Source: Haloarcula argentinensis DSM 12282
Lineage (GTDB): Archaea; Halobacteriota; Halobacteria; Halobacteriales; Haloarculaceae
NCBI GenBank assembly: GCA_000336895.1
Contig: AOLX01000005.1
Span: 248,443-312,442, forward strand
Direction: 5' to 3'
DNA: 64,000 nt
The notes beneath the pieces are model-generated. The model was not told the DNA's origin. It saw nothing but the letters and a program-made list of their open reading frames with translations, and ran no database searches. Each line of letters begins with the position of its first letter. Position 1 is the first letter of the stretch. Shown here one piece after another: positions 1 through 10,357 of the stretch. The translations under genes were made by a program, and so were the position numbers.

Positions 1-1
1 T

Positions 2-1245
<1,244 letters not shown>

Positions 1246-1249
<4 letters not shown>

Positions 1250-1632
1250 AACTCACAGCCAAAGAACAGGAGCGACTCACGGTCTTTACCGCCGCAGAGG
1301 TCGCGCGACGCCGCAAGGAACGCGGTGTCCCGCTGAACCACCCCGAAGCTGTCGCTTACATCAGTGACTGGTGCATCGAGCGGGGCCGGGACGGTCAGTC
1401 GGTCGCCGAAATCCGCTCCGGCGCGTCGAAACTGCTCGGCCACGAGGACGTGATGGACGGCGTCCCGGAGATGATAGACATGATTCAGGTCGAACCAGTG
1501 TTCCCCGACGGGACGAAACTGGTCACGGTTCACGACCCGATTCGCTCCGACAGCGTCGGATCGGCCGATGACGAGGCGACGGACTCGGAGGCGGCGACCG
1601 ACGGCGGGGACTCAGCGGGGACAGACGAATGA
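1246..1632 (+). CDS. ureA: Urease subunit gamma (UreA)
   Basis: Small structural subunit of urease (128 aa; family usual length about 100). The N-terminal 100 residues match UreA, beginning [14 protein letters not shown] and containing [13 protein letters not shown] and [27 protein letters not shown]. The last 25-30 residues are an extra acidic, Asp/Ser/Glu-rich tail typical of halophilic adaptation rather than a domain. It sits after ureC instead of before it, an order known from haloarchaea. ureB must lie upstream of the window. Overlaps of 4 nt at both ends show it is part of one translationally coupled operon. Confidence 0.96.
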
Positions 1633-2252
1633 GTCTTACACATCGCGACGTGGCGACGGTCGGTATCGGCGGTCCGGTCGGTTCCGGGAAAACCTCACTG
1701 TTGACCGCGCTCGTCCCCGAACTACGCGACCAGGGGCTTGATGTGGGTGTCATCGCCAACGACATCCTCACACAGGAGGATGCCGATGTGCTCCGCGAGC
1801 GCTTCGCCGGGGTCGTCCCGGAGGACCTCGTCGCCGGCGTCGAGACCGGGGCGTGTCCACACACAGGCATCCGCGAGGACCCGTCGATGAACCTCCAGCA
1901 GATCGATTCGTTCCTCGCCGATCATCCGGAACTCGATCTGGTGCTGGTCGAAAGCGGGGGCGACAACCTCGCGGCGACGTTCAATCCCGAACTCGCCGAT
2001 TACTCGCTGTACGTCATCTCGGTCGCGGAGGGGGAAGATATCCCCCGCAAACGCGGGCCGGGGGTCGTCGACTGTGACCTGCTCGTCGTCAACAAGACCG
2101 ACCTTGCGCCCCACGTCGGCGTCGACCTCGACGTGATGGAGCGGGACGCGAATGAGGTTCGGGACGGCCCCGTCGTCTTCACCAACTGCAAGGACGAGAC
2201 GAACATCGACGAGGTGCTGGCACACGTCCGCGACGGGGTGCTGTTCGCCTGA
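1629..2252 (+). CDS. ureG: Urease accessory GTPase UreG
   Basis: SIMIBI-class GTPase that delivers nickel during urease maturation, acting with UreD, UreF and UreE. Visible motifs over 207 aa: P-loop [12 protein letters not shown] near the N terminus, the metal-binding Cys-Pro-His in [11 protein letters not shown], the switch-region [11 protein letters not shown], and the guanine-specificity motif NKTDLAP. Length is normal for the family. It starts at an ATG overlapping the ureA stop and ends with a 1-nt overlap with ureD. Confidence 0.97.
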   Translation: MSLTHRDVATVGIGGPVGSGKTSLLTALVPELRDQGLDVGVIANDILTQEDADVLRERFAGVVPEDLVAGVETGACPHTGIREDPSMNLQQIDSFLADHPELDLVLVESGGDNLAATFNPELADYSLYVISVAEGEDIPRKRGPGVVDCDLLVVNKTDLAPHVGVDLDVMERDANEVRDGPVVFTNCKDETNIDEVLAHVRDGVLFA

Positions 2253-3151
2253 TGGCCGCCGACGCGCCCCATCCGGCGTTCGAGGGGTATGCCACCGAGG
2301 CCGTGCCACAGGCCGCCGTGGGGTCGCCGGGGAAAGACGGCGTGCTCGAACTGACCTTCGAGCGAACGGCTGAGGGAACGACCCTGGTCCACGACTACGC
2401 GACGGTCCCGTTCCACATCTCGGGGACGCTGGGCCACGACCCCCTCCCCGAGGCAGACACCGTCTTCATCCAATCGCCGACCGGCGGCGTCGCGCAGGGG
2501 GACCGCCACGACGTGTCGATAACCGTCGGGGACGAGGCCGTCGCGCACGTCTCGACACAGAGTTCGACGAAGGTCCAGACGATGACGTGTAACTACGCGG
2601 CCGCCGACACGAGCCTCAGCGTCGGCGCTGACGGCCATCTGGATTACGTGCCCGAACCGACGATTCTCCACGCAGATTCAAGATACCTGCAGGAGCTGAC
2701 CGTCGATCTGGCTCCCGGCGCGACCGCCGTGGTCAGCGACGTTGTCGTCCCGGGCCGTCTCGCCAGAGGCGAGCGCTTCGAGTTCGAGCGGTACCTCTCC
2801 CGCGTGCGAGCGACCGGTCCTGACAGGCTCCTGTTCGAGGACGCGACGCACCTGACGCCCGCGGACGAGGACCCCACAGCACCCGGCGTCCTCGGCGATT
2901 TCACGGTCTACGGGACGACGTTCGTCCTCGCACCGGACCACGACGAGACCGAACTGAGCGACGCGCTCCACGCGGTCGTCGCCGACGGTGAGGCCCGGGC
3001 CGGTGCGACAGCGTTGCCGAACGGTGCCGGCGTCGCGGTCCGAGCCCTCGGTGACCGCGCCGAGACCGTTCAGGCAACGCTTCACGCGGCCTGGGACCAC
3101 GCGCGCACTGAGCTACTGGACGTGCCTGCGCCGTCCGGGAGGAAATACTGA
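2252..3151 (+). CDS. ureD: Urease accessory protein UreD (UreH)
   Basis: Scaffold protein that binds apo-urease and recruits UreF and UreG for nickel insertion. The 299-aa product shows the UreD pattern: an early beta-rich segment (PFHISGTLGHD), QSPTGGVAQGDRHDVSI, a Thr-Gln-Ser-Ser-Thr-Lys stretch (STQSSTKVQTM), the PEPTILHADSRY segment and a late FTVYGT. It is slightly longer than bacterial UreD (about 270 aa). Start and stop codons overlap those of ureG and ureE. Confidence 0.93.
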   Translation: MAADAPHPAFEGYATEAVPQAAVGSPGKDGVLELTFERTAEGTTLVHDYATVPFHISGTLGHDPLPEADTVFIQSPTGGVAQGDRHDVSITVGDEAVAHVSTQSSTKVQTMTCNYAAADTSLSVGADGHLDYVPEPTILHADSRYLQELTVDLAPGATAVVSDVVVPGRLARGERFEFERYLSRVRATGPDRLLFEDATHLTPADEDPTAPGVLGDFTVYGTTFVLAPDHDETELSDALHAVVADGEARAGATALPNGAGVAVRALGDRAETVQATLHAAWDHARTELLDVPAPSGRKY

Positions 3152-3735
3152 TGCTGGTCGCAGACACCTATCTCGGCCACCGCGAGGACGAATCCCTTGC
3201 CGAGGCCGTCGAAGCGGCTGACAGCGCCACTGTCGTACTCTCGGACACCGAGCGCCAGCGCTCGCGGGTCCGCACTGAGACGACAGCTGGCCGGGACCTC
3301 GGTATCGTGGTCGCTCGGGACCTCGCAGACGGTGACGTGCTGGAAGCCGAGGACGGCACTCTCGTCGTCGTCGAACTGGCCGCAATCGAGGCCCTCGTGC
3401 TCGATTTCGCCGACAGCGAGGTATCGCCGACCGCGGCGTTGGAACTCGGTCACGCAGTCGGGAACAAGCACTGGAACCTCGCGGTCCGCGGGCAAGAGGC
3501 CCTGTTTCCCGTAACCAACTCGAAGGAACGGATGGAAGCCACGGTCGCCGACCTGCTCCCTGCGGACGTACCGACACGATACGAGCACGCACCACCGACG
3601 ACGTTCGACGATGACGAGGTTGACCACACCCACGGTGACGGCACCGGTACCCATGACGACGGTGGCCACAGTCACGGCGGCGCTGGCCACGCCCACGACC
3701 ACGGCGTCCGTACTATTGACGGAGGGGACCAGTGA
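3151..3735 (+). CDS. ureE: Urease accessory nickel chaperone UreE
   Basis: Nickel metallochaperone supplying Ni2+ to UreG. The 194-aa protein has the UreE N-terminal domain followed by the metal-binding core (ELGHAVGNKHWNLAV), whose conserved His is the dimer-interface nickel ligand. The last about 35 residues form a His-rich tail with alternating His, Asp and Gly (segments such as HTHGDGTGTHDD and HAHDHG), probably a nickel-storage tail. It overlaps ureD by one base and ureF by four, so all accessory proteins should be made from one message. Confidence 0.95.
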   Translation: MLVADTYLGHREDESLAEAVEAADSATVVLSDTERQRSRVRTETTAGRDLGIVVARDLADGDVLEAEDGTLVVVELAAIEALVLDFADSEVSPTAALELGHAVGNKHWNLAVRGQEALFPVTNSKERMEATVADLLPADVPTRYEHAPPTTFDDDEVDHTHGDGTGTHDDGGHSHGGAGHAHDHGVRTIDGGDQ

Positions 3736-4421
3736 GCGACGCTGCGACGCTCGAATCGTTCCGCCTCGCGGATTCGTTCCTGCCGGTCGGGACCTACACA
3801 GTGTCGTACGGACTGGAGCAGTTCATTCAGGACGACCGGGTCGAAGACGCAGCGGACCTCGAAGCGCTCCTGTCGACGTACCTCCGACGGCAAGTCGGCC
3901 CTGCCGAACTCGTCGCGCTCCGGGCGGCACACGCCGCCGCGACCGACGGTGATATCGACGCGATATGCCGTGCCGACCGGCGGCTTTCGGCCGTAACGCT
4001 GGCCGCCGAGTTTCGTGAGAGTGCCCAGCAGTCCGGCTCTCGACTGCTCTCGCTTCAGACGGAACTGCGTGACGAGACGGTGTTGAACAGGTACGCGGGG
4101 CGTGTCGACGCCGACGAAGCACCCGGGAACTACGCCGTCGTGCTCGGCGTTGTGACCGCGCTGGCCGACGTAGCCGTCCGCGAAGCCTGCTTGCTGTGTT
4201 GTCACGGCTTCGTCACCGGACTGCTGGGCGCAGCACAACGTCTCCTGTCGCTCGGCCACACGGATGCCCAGCGGATTCTGGACGAACTACAGCCGGTGAT
4301 GACGGCCGTTGTCGAGGAGAGTTCTGACGGAGCAGTGGATGCGATGACGCCGTTCGCCCCACTGGTAGACGTATTGGCCGCCGAGCACGAACGTGCGGAG
4401 CGGCGGCTGTTCGCCAGTTGA
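3732..4421 (+). CDS. ureF: Urease accessory protein UreF
   Basis: All-helical accessory protein that acts on UreG GTPase activity within the UreD-F-G complex. At 229 aa it has the family length, with the N-terminal RLADSFLPVGTYTVSYGLEQF signature (in bacteria the Thr is usually Ser-x-Gly) and the late LLSLGHTDAQRIL segment. Translation starts at GTG 3732 overlapping the ureE stop. It is the last gene of the urease operon; a run without coding follows, and the next genes are on the other strand. Confidence 0.93.
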   Translation: MSDAATLESFRLADSFLPVGTYTVSYGLEQFIQDDRVEDAADLEALLSTYLRRQVGPAELVALRAAHAAATDGDIDAICRADRRLSAVTLAAEFRESAQQSGSRLLSLQTELRDETVLNRYAGRVDADEAPGNYAVVLGVVTALADVAVREACLLCCHGFVTGLLGAAQRLLSLGHTDAQRILDELQPVMTAVVEESSDGAVDAMTPFAPLVDVLAAEHERAERRLFAS

Positions 4422-4522
4422 TCCTCAGTACGTTCGAGCGCAACAGTACGAGCAGTCCCGTTCCCGAACCGACTTTCGTAGGAAGGGAAAAGCCGAGAGG
4501 TCCCAGTGCTCAGTGTTGACCG

Positions 4523-5083
4523 TTATTCAGCACTCCCAACAAGCAAGAACGTCTCCGGTCGCACCGCCTCGAACTCGACCGTGAACCCGTGCTGTCGGAG
4601 TGCGTCGGTCGCTTCGTCAGCGGAAAACCGTTCATCGACGGGCGGGCCGTTGCGACCACTGCCGGAAGCCGCCCAATCGGCGATGGCGAGCGTCCCACCA
4701 GATTTGAGCACCCGCGCAATTTCGCTCAGCGCCTCGTCGCTGGCGAACTCGTGGTACGTCATCGTCGAGAACGCCGCGTCGAGACTACTGCTATCGAACG
4801 GGAGGTCATCGATTCCACTCGTCACGAGATCGACGTTGTCGGGGACACCTTTCTCGCGGTAGTAGTCGTGCATCGCTTCTTGAATATCTACGGCGTACAC
4901 GTGGTCGACGCCCGGTGCAACATCGTCAGTGTAGAAGCCGGTCCCGCTCCCGAGGTCTGCGACCGTTTCGTCACGACTGGCCGACAGCGCCCAGCGGAGT
5001 TCTTCCGCGGAGAGGGAACGATACCGTTGCTGTGCGTCTTCGAGCTTGTCGGCCCGGCCGGCATCGAACGTATGATACCCCAT
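4523..5083 (-). CDS. Class I SAM-dependent methyltransferase
   Basis: A 186-aa Rossmann-fold methyltransferase of unknown substrate. The SAM-binding motif I is DLGSGTGFYTDDVA, followed by an acidic ribose-binding end of strand 2 (VYAVDIQEAM), then TMTYHEFASDEALSEIARVLKSGG, as in UbiE/type-11 enzymes. The true start is the ATG at 5081-5083 (MGYHTFDAGRADKLED); the open frame extends further upstream, but that part is the shadow of the neighbouring gene. It lies 1 nt after the DUF302 gene in the same orientation, so the two are probably cotranscribed. Confidence 0.88.
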   Translation of the reverse strand: MGYHTFDAGRADKLEDAQQRYRSLSAEELRWALSASRDETVADLGSGTGFYTDDVAPGVDHVYAVDIQEAMHDYYREKGVPDNVDLVTSGIDDLPFDSSSLDAAFSTMTYHEFASDEALSEIARVLKSGGTLAIADWAASGSGRNGPPVDERFSADEATDALRQHGFTVEFEAVRPETFLLVGSAE

Positions 5084-5084
5084 A

Positions 5085-5525
5085 TTAGAGGTTCTGGAAC
5101 GCCTCGTCGACGATTTCACCAGTGTCGGCGACGATGTCTGCCATCTCCACGTTGTCGGGTGCCATCCCGACGAGGCGGGCGATACGCATAATCGAGACGT
5201 GATAGACGCGCTGTTGTCCGGGCTCTTCCTCCCAGATGACGACGTTACAGGCCATGAGCGCACCGAGTTTGTTGTCTGTCGCGTCGAGGGCGCGGTCAGC
5301 GACTTCTGGGTTGCAGGCACCCAGCACGTAGTACGGATCACGGTCCGCGTCGACCTTCTCGTTGAGCATCTCGGAGGGCGAGAACTCGACGGGGACACCG
5401 AATCCGGCGTCGGTGAACACGTCCCGCACGTGTTCGATCGCGTCTTCGTGACTCATTTCGAGCGTCGCCTGTTGTTCGCCGATGTCTTCAGGGTCGATCT
5501 GGCTCGGGTCGATTGGGAGTGCCAT
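5085..5525 (-). CDS. DUF302 domain protein
   Basis: A 146-aa cytosolic protein of the DUF302 family. Visible family features are the early helix EHVRDVFTDAGFGV, the YYVLGACNPEVADRAL segment with the conserved Cys after Gly-Ala, and the ACNVVIWEE strand. DUF302 proteins often sit next to thiol, sulfur or redox genes; no catalytic function is established. It is the first gene of a two-gene unit with the downstream methyltransferase (1-nt gap). The start is the ATG at 5523-5525; no strong alternative is seen. Confidence 0.85.
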   Translation of the reverse strand: MALPIDPSQIDPEDIGEQQATLEMSHEDAIEHVRDVFTDAGFGVPVEFSPSEMLNEKVDADRDPYYVLGACNPEVADRALDATDNKLGALMACNVVIWEEEPGQQRVYHVSIMRIARLVGMAPDNVEMADIVADTGEIVDEAFQNL

Positions 5526-5976
5526 TAGTGTGTTATATTGTGCCTACAGAACAAAGTCTCTTCGGATACGCTGTTGGAACATGGAGTGGGTTTTGAACTA
5601 TTTATCGAGCAGAAAGGTCACTACTCGTCGATGTTACAACTGTAGCTTGTCGGCCGGATGGGGACTACTAGCCGGCCCCTCAGAAGTGACATGGCTATAA
5701 AATGGTTAGTAAATTAGGTCGGCAGCGAGTACTAGCACGATTTCTGAGCCGGATACGCTTCTGAAATTCCACCAGACAATTAATGCCTAATCGGTAGCCG
5801 ATGTCAAACGGCCTTGCTCAATTAGAGGTTGCGCAAAGGGACGACGGGAACGCCGAGCATGGAGATCCACAGTTGGTGAGGTTCCACTCTTGAATCTCGG
5901 ATAGACTCTCACAGAGATAATAGTATTGTACGAGGTGTGCAAATATATAAGTGAATCCGGTGCGAATATCGTAGTG
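5526..5976. promoter_or_regulatory. Intergenic region with thioredoxin promoter
   Basis: About 450 bases without a convincing gene. The right end holds a TATA element (ATATATAA, 5943-5950) centred about 30 nt before the thioredoxin ATG, which fits a leaderless haloarchaeal transcript. Directly upstream at 5923-5944 is GTATTGTACG-N5-TGCAAAT, related to the reverse complement of the element at both tusA promoters in this window. Apart from this I see no repeat or RNA gene here. Confidence 0.6.
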
Positions 5977-6390
5977 ATGACTGACGAGCTAGAGGAGATC
6001 AAACGAGAAAAACTGAACGAGCTTCGTAGCCGAGACGAGTCGGATAGTACCGACGAATCTGAATCAGGAACCCTCTCCGATCCGGTTTCGATCGATGGAA
6101 AAGCCGAGTTGTCCGACATAACCACCGATCACGACGTGGTTCTGGTCGACTTCTACGCCGACTGGTGTGGGCCGTGCCAGATGCTTGAACCCGTCGTCGA
6201 AACCGTCGCCGCCGAGACCGCTGCGACAGTGGCGAAAATCGACGTCGACGCGAATCAGGAACTCGCCGCTGAGTACGGCGTCCGGGGTGTCCCGACGCTG
6301 CTTCTATTTGCTGACGGGGAACCGGTCGATCGACTCGTCGGAATGCAGGACGAAGCACAACTGCGTTCCGTTATCGCAGAATACGCCTGA
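5977..6390 (+). CDS. trxA: Thioredoxin
   Basis: Small thiol-disulfide oxidoreductase reducing protein disulfides in the cytosol. The active site is Trp-Cys-Gly-Pro-Cys (YADWCGPCQM), followed by the cis-proline segment RGVPTLLLF. I chose ATG 5977 (137 aa) because a TATA box lies about 30 nt upstream; the open frame could extend to 5926 but would begin inside the promoter. A charged N-terminal extension of about 35 residues (MTDELEEIKREKLNELRSRD and Ser/Glu/Asp-rich sequence) precedes the thioredoxin fold and is longer than in bacterial Trx. A motif related to the tusA promoter element lies just upstream. Confidence 0.93.
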   Translation: MTDELEEIKREKLNELRSRDESDSTDESESGTLSDPVSIDGKAELSDITTDHDVVLVDFYADWCGPCQMLEPVVETVAAETAATVAKIDVDANQELAAEYGVRGVPTLLLFADGEPVDRLVGMQDEAQLRSVIAEYA

Positions 6391-6671
6391 TTCGGGCGCT
6401 TAAGCTCACCTAGGGCGAAACGGGAAGCAAACCTCATCTCATAAACCAGGGAACTCGCAACGGTTCGTTTGGACACCTTCCGGACGGTCGTGTACGACGT
6501 TTCACTCAGCGCTCGCGTCCTACCAGTCAATAGCCCACAGTATTGTATTCCTCGCGAAATTCTTTTGCGTATACTGATCTAATTACAAGATATGGCCGAT
6601 ATGTCGTTGGTCGTCGACCACTCGAAAATGGTCTTGACGGCAGCAAATATCCTCGACGGCAATGACCACGC

Positions 6672-7922
6672 ATGAGCGACGCTACTCCCCCCGCCTACGT
6701 TCGAGACCACCGCGAAAAACTGGTCACACTCGCCCTCGATCTCCTGACGATCGATACGTCGAACCCACCCGGGAAGACGCGTGAGATTGTGACCGAAATA
6801 GAGGGGTTCCTCGACCCGCTTCCGGTCGATGTCGAGCGGTTCACAGTCGACCCAGCGAAGCCGAACCTTCTCGTTAGGATTCCTGGTGAGTCGGACCGAA
6901 CGTTGCTGTACAACGGGCACCTCGATACGGTTCGATTCGAGGCCGACGCGTGGACTCACGAACCGCTCGGCGAGCGCGTCGACGACCGCGTGTACGGCCG
7001 CGGCGCGACCGATATGAAAGGGGCCGTGGCGTCGATGCTGCTTGCTATCCAGGCTTTCGCCGCAACAGACGCTACGCCGCCAGTCACGCTCCTGTTTGCC
7101 TTCGTGAGCGACGAGGAAGTGGGCGGCGACGCCGGCCTTCCCGCGCTGCTGGAGGCCGGACAGCTCGCCGCGGACGCGTGCGTGATCGGCGAACCCACCT
7201 GCGAGGCGGGCCGTCACTCCGTCACGGTTGCTGACCGGGGCAGCATCTGGCTGACGCTCGAAGCCAGCGGCGAGGGGGCTCACGGCTCTCGACCCGTACT
7301 CGGTGTCAACGCGGTCGACCGACTCTACGACGCTGTCGAGACGCTTCGGGACCGCTTTGGCTCCAGGCGACTCGATATCGATCCGGCGATGGAGCCGATC
7401 GTCAACGAGTCGGTCGAGTACTACGCCCCGTCACTGGGCGAGGATATCGCTCGCGACCTGTTCCGGTATCCTTCGATAAACCTCGGCGTTCTCGAAGGCG
7501 GCGACGCGATAAACAGCGTTCCACAGTCCGCTCGCGCCGAAATTGATATCCGACTGACCGCCGGGGTAGAGACGCCAGACGTGCTCTCGGAGATTCGGTC
7601 CTGTGTCGCCGACTGCGAGGGAATTACGATTACTGATGTCTCTTGGAGCGTCGGGACTGCCGAGGAGCCCGACAGTCCGCTCGTCGAAGCTGTCACGTCG
7701 ACGGCAGCAACCGTCACAGGGGAACGCGTCTTCCGACGGAGTGCCACGGGCGGCGGCGACGCCAAGACACTCCGGAACGCGGGCGTCCCGACTGTCGAGT
7801 TCGCGCTCGGGACTGACACCGTCCACGCCCCCGACGAGTACGTCCCGGTCGACGTGCTCGTCGACAATGCAGCCATCTACACGAGACTGCCGGTAGTGTG
7901 GACCTCACAGCTAGCCCCGTAG
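6672..7922 (+). CDS. M20-family metallopeptidase (ArgE/DapE-like)
   Basis: Di-zinc amidohydrolase or peptidase (416 aa). Metal ligands and the catalytic set are visible: His-x-Asp in YNGHLDTV, the bridging Asp in RGATDMKG, the Glu-Glu pair SDEEVGG (first Glu is the general base), a Glu-type ligand in IGEPTCE, and a C-terminal His in TDTVHAPDEYV. The dimerisation/lid domain includes GEGAHGSRP and GVLEGGDAINSVP. This matches the acetylornithine deacetylase/succinyl-DAP desuccinylase family; the substrate cannot be decided. It stands alone, with no arginine or lysine genes nearby. Confidence 0.9.
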   Translation: MSDATPPAYVRDHREKLVTLALDLLTIDTSNPPGKTREIVTEIEGFLDPLPVDVERFTVDPAKPNLLVRIPGESDRTLLYNGHLDTVRFEADAWTHEPLGERVDDRVYGRGATDMKGAVASMLLAIQAFAATDATPPVTLLFAFVSDEEVGGDAGLPALLEAGQLAADACVIGEPTCEAGRHSVTVADRGSIWLTLEASGEGAHGSRPVLGVNAVDRLYDAVETLRDRFGSRRLDIDPAMEPIVNESVEYYAPSLGEDIARDLFRYPSINLGVLEGGDAINSVPQSARAEIDIRLTAGVETPDVLSEIRSCVADCEGITITDVSWSVGTAEEPDSPLVEAVTSTAATVTGERVFRRSATGGGDAKTLRNAGVPTVEFALGTDTVHAPDEYVPVDVLVDNAAIYTRLPVVWTSQLAP

Positions 7923-8016
7923 CAGTCCGCCGAGATTTGTTTTTCCTGGATTGACCGCTCCGGTGGTCACCATGCATCGAGTAAGACTTAGGTATCTGTA
8001 ATGTGTGCTTATGGGT

Positions 8017-8235
8017 ATGAAGAACAATATTGGTGCCACTGACAGACTGACCCGCATCGCTGTTGGCCTCGGGCTGGCAGTTGTTGGACTGGCGACGCTC
8101 GGCGGTCTGTTAGGTCTCGGGACGACGGTCGGCGCGGTCGCGACACTGCTGGGTGTCGTCCTCGTCGCAACTGGCCTCGTCCGGGTGTGTCTCCTGTACC
8201 GACTAGTGGGTATCGACACGTCGGGTTCCCGGTAG
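8017..8235 (+). CDS. DUF2892 (YgaP-like) inner-membrane protein
   Basis: A 72-aa membrane protein of the DUF2892 family. It starts MKNNIGATDRLTRI, has two hydrophobic helices (GLGLAVVGLATLGGLLGLG and a Val/Leu-rich second segment) and ends with a Cys in RVCLLYRLVGIDT where family members typically have CPLY. Related domains are fused to rhodaneses, as in YgaP, and often occur with sulfur genes, which fits the island beginning here. I chose ATG 8017 because the family begins at this Met-Lys; ATG 8011 is an alternative. The next gene starts 2 nt after its stop. Confidence 0.85.
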   Translation: MKNNIGATDRLTRIAVGLGLAVVGLATLGGLLGLGTTVGAVATLLGVVLVATGLVRVCLLYRLVGIDTSGSR

Positions 8236-8237
8236 GA

Positions 8238-8831
8238 ATGGACCGGTTCCAGAACACCGGCCAGCCCGACTGGGACTGGTGGAGCAAACTCTGGCCGACG
8301 CCGGGCGCGACGCTCCGGACACTCGGCGTCGAGTCCGGCGAGTCCGTCGCCGAGGTCGGCTGTGGCAGCGGGTACTTTGCGCTCCCGGCCGCCTGTATCG
8401 TCGAGCCCGAGCCGGTGTACGCGCTCGATCTGGATGCGGCCCTCCTCGACGAACTCGAACACCTCGCCGCTCAACAGGGGGTCGAGAACATCGTTCCGAT
8501 CCGCGGCGACGCCCGGAACCTGCCTTCAGCACTCCCTGCCCGCGTCGATACACTCATGATAGCAAACACGCTGCACGGCGTCGACGATCAGTCCGGCTTT
8601 ATTCAGCAGGCGTTCCGTGCGATTGAGCCAGGCGGGAGCCTACTCGTCGTGAACTGGCACGACCGTCCGCGCGAAACCACGACCGTCGCGGGCGAACCGC
8701 GAGGACCGCCGACAGCGCTTCGGATGACACCTGAGGAAACCGAAGAGACGGTGCTCTCGGCGTCGGATTTCACGCTTGAGCGGCAGGTCGAACTGCCGCC
8801 GTACCACTACGCCCTCGTGTTTACCCGATAG
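8238..8831 (+). CDS. Class I SAM-dependent methyltransferase
   Basis: A 197-aa methyltransferase starting MDRFQNTGQPDWDWW. SAM motif I is EVGCGSGYFALPAA, followed by YALDLDAALLDEL and the motif around RGDARNLPSAL, then LHGVDDQSGFIQQAFRAIEPGG. The substrate is unknown; similar small methyltransferases often accompany thiol or metalloid detoxification genes. ATG 8238 is preferred over the longer frame from 8187, which overlaps the DUF2892 gene. The 2-nt gap suggests cotranscription with DUF2892. Confidence 0.86.
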   Translation: MDRFQNTGQPDWDWWSKLWPTPGATLRTLGVESGESVAEVGCGSGYFALPAACIVEPEPVYALDLDAALLDELEHLAAQQGVENIVPIRGDARNLPSALPARVDTLMIANTLHGVDDQSGFIQQAFRAIEPGGSLLVVNWHDRPRETTTVAGEPRGPPTALRMTPEETEETVLSASDFTLERQVELPPYHYALVFTR

Positions 8832-8915
8832 ATATAGCGTCGCGGTCCCGGCGGTTCCGTACTCGCCGTCCGTTCGATACTCTTGTTTCACTGCGCTGAC
8901 TCATTTTTTCCACAA

Positions 8916-8937
8916 TCTTGGAATTCACGCACAATAC
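8916..8937. promoter_or_regulatory. Shared tusA promoter element, copy 1
   Basis: TCTTGGA, five variable bases, then CGCACAATAC, ending 39 nt before the ATG of the tusA-SQR-DUF1641 operon. The same 17 fixed bases at the same spacing occur at 11877-11898 before the other tusA. Probably an operator for a sulfur-responsive regulator; the binding protein is not known. Confidence 0.6.
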
Positions 8938-8976
8938 TAATACAGATGAGTCCTAACTACCTCCTGTGAGACTCCC

Positions 8977-9213
8977 ATGACTGACATCGAACCTGACGAA
9001 ACCGTCGACGCCCGAGGCGCAGCCTGTCCCGGTCCGCTGATGGACCTCATCGGACAGATCCGAGATGCCGAAGCCGGTGACGTGGTTCGGCTCCTGAGCG
9101 ACACCGACCAGTCGCTCACGGACGTTCCGGAGTGGGCCGAAGAGGCCGGCAACGAACTGCTTGCCGTCGAGGAGTTCGACGATCATAACGCGTTCTACGT
9201 GGAAAGATCATGA
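8977..9213 (+). CDS. tusA: TusA/SirA-family sulfur carrier
   Basis: A 78-aa sulfur-carrier protein. The persulfide-forming Cys17 lies in the family motif Cys-Pro-x-Pro (AACPGPLM) after DARG; the C-terminal half carries the DVVRLLSDTDQS pattern. It is the first gene of an operon: its stop overlaps the start of the SQR-like gene by 4 nt (ATGA), and a DUF1641 gene follows. This context suggests it accepts sulfane sulfur from the flavoprotein rather than serving tRNA thiolation, but that is inference. A second TusA lies 2.6 kb away on the other strand. Confidence 0.92.
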   Translation: MTDIEPDETVDARGAACPGPLMDLIGQIRDAEAGDVVRLLSDTDQSLTDVPEWAEEAGNELLAVEEFDDHNAFYVERS

Positions 9214-10355
9214 CTGAGCACGTCGTCATCGTCGGTGGCGGGACCGGTGGCACCGTCCTCGCGAACGACCTCGCCGATCGACTCGATGCCGAACTCGACG
9301 CCGGCGACGTCCGGATCACGCTGGTCAACGACGGGCCTGACCACGTGTACAAGCCGGTCTGGCTGTACGTGCCGTTCGGACAACGCGAACCGGACGACGG
9401 TCGGCGACCGCTCGACGAGCTCGTCGACGACGCCGTCGACCTTCGAATCGATCGCGTGAGCGAAATCGACACCGAAGCCCAGCGACTACGGTTCGACGGC
9501 ACCGCCCCAGCAGTCGACTACGACTACCTCGTGCTGGCGACCGGGTCGACGCTAGAGCCCGAACGGATTCCCGGCCTCGTGGACGGCGGGTACGATTACT
9601 ACAGTGAGGTGGGCTCGACCGCCCTCCGTGACGAACTGCTGGAGTTCACCGAGGGGCATCTCGTGTTGAGCGTCATCGGGACGCCCCATATGTGCCCGGC
9701 TGCGCCACTCGAGTTCGTCTTCATGGCCGACGACTGGCTCCGCGAGCGCGGGCTCCGCGAGGACGTCGACATCACCTACACGTACCCGATCCAGCGCGTC
9801 CACGGCAACCCCCATATCGCCGAGTGGGCCCGGCCGATCATGGACGACCGCGGCATCGAGGTCGAGACGTTCTTCAACGCCGAGTCGATTGATCCCGAGG
9901 CGAAGACCATCACGTCGATGGAGGGGACCGAACTCGACTACGATCTCCTCGTGACGATTCCACCCCACGGCGGTATCGACCTCATCGAAGAGGCGGGGCT
10001 CGGCGACAATGGCTGGGTCGACGTCGACAAGCACACGCTCGAAGCGCAGGCTGTCGACAACGTTTACGCACTCGGCGATACCGCCGACACCGGTGTCCCG
10101 AACGCGGGCAGCGTCGCCCACTACCAGGCCGGCGTCGTCGGGCAGCGCCTCGCCAGTGAGGTTCGGGGTAGGCCGCCGACAGCGACCTACGACGGGAAGA
10201 CGCTGTGTTTCATCGAGACGGGAATGGACGCGGCGTCGTTCGTCGAGTTCGACTACGAGAACCAGCCGTCGCCGGCACCGCCCTCGGAGAAACTCCACTG
10301 GTCGAAGCTGGCGTACAACGACTCCTACTGGCTCACCGCACGGGGGTTGCTCTGA
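9210..10355 (+). CDS. Sulfide:quinone oxidoreductase-like flavoprotein
   Basis: FAD-dependent oxidoreductase of the SQR/flavocytochrome c-sulfide dehydrogenase group, 381 aa. It begins with the dinucleotide-binding fold VIVGGGTGGTVLAND, has the ATG-type motif VLATGSTL and the second FAD motif VYALGDTADTG. Cysteines are few: Cys162 (PHMCPAAPLEF) aligns with a catalytic SQR cysteine and Cys333 (TLCFIETG) with the other disulfide partner; the third, more N-terminal cysteine of classical SQR is absent. The C-terminal part (KLHWSKLAYND) resembles the quinone-side segment. It likely oxidises sulfide or a persulfide and passes electrons to quinone, with TusA upstream and DUF1641 downstream. Confidence 0.85.
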   Translation: MTEHVVIVGGGTGGTVLANDLADRLDAELDAGDVRITLVNDGPDHVYKPVWLYVPFGQREPDDGRRPLDELVDDAVDLRIDRVSEIDTEAQRLRFDGTAPAVDYDYLVLATGSTLEPERIPGLVDGGYDYYSEVGSTALRDELLEFTEGHLVLSVIGTPHMCPAAPLEFVFMADDWLRERGLREDVDITYTYPIQRVHGNPHIAEWARPIMDDRGIEVETFFNAESIDPEAKTITSMEGTELDYDLLVTIPPHGGIDLIEEAGLGDNGWVDVDKHTLEAQAVDNVYALGDTADTGVPNAGSVAHYQAGVVGQRLASEVRGRPPTATYDGKTLCFIETGMDAASFVEFDYENQPSPAPPSEKLHWSKLAYNDSYWLTARGLL

Positions 10356-10357
10356 CC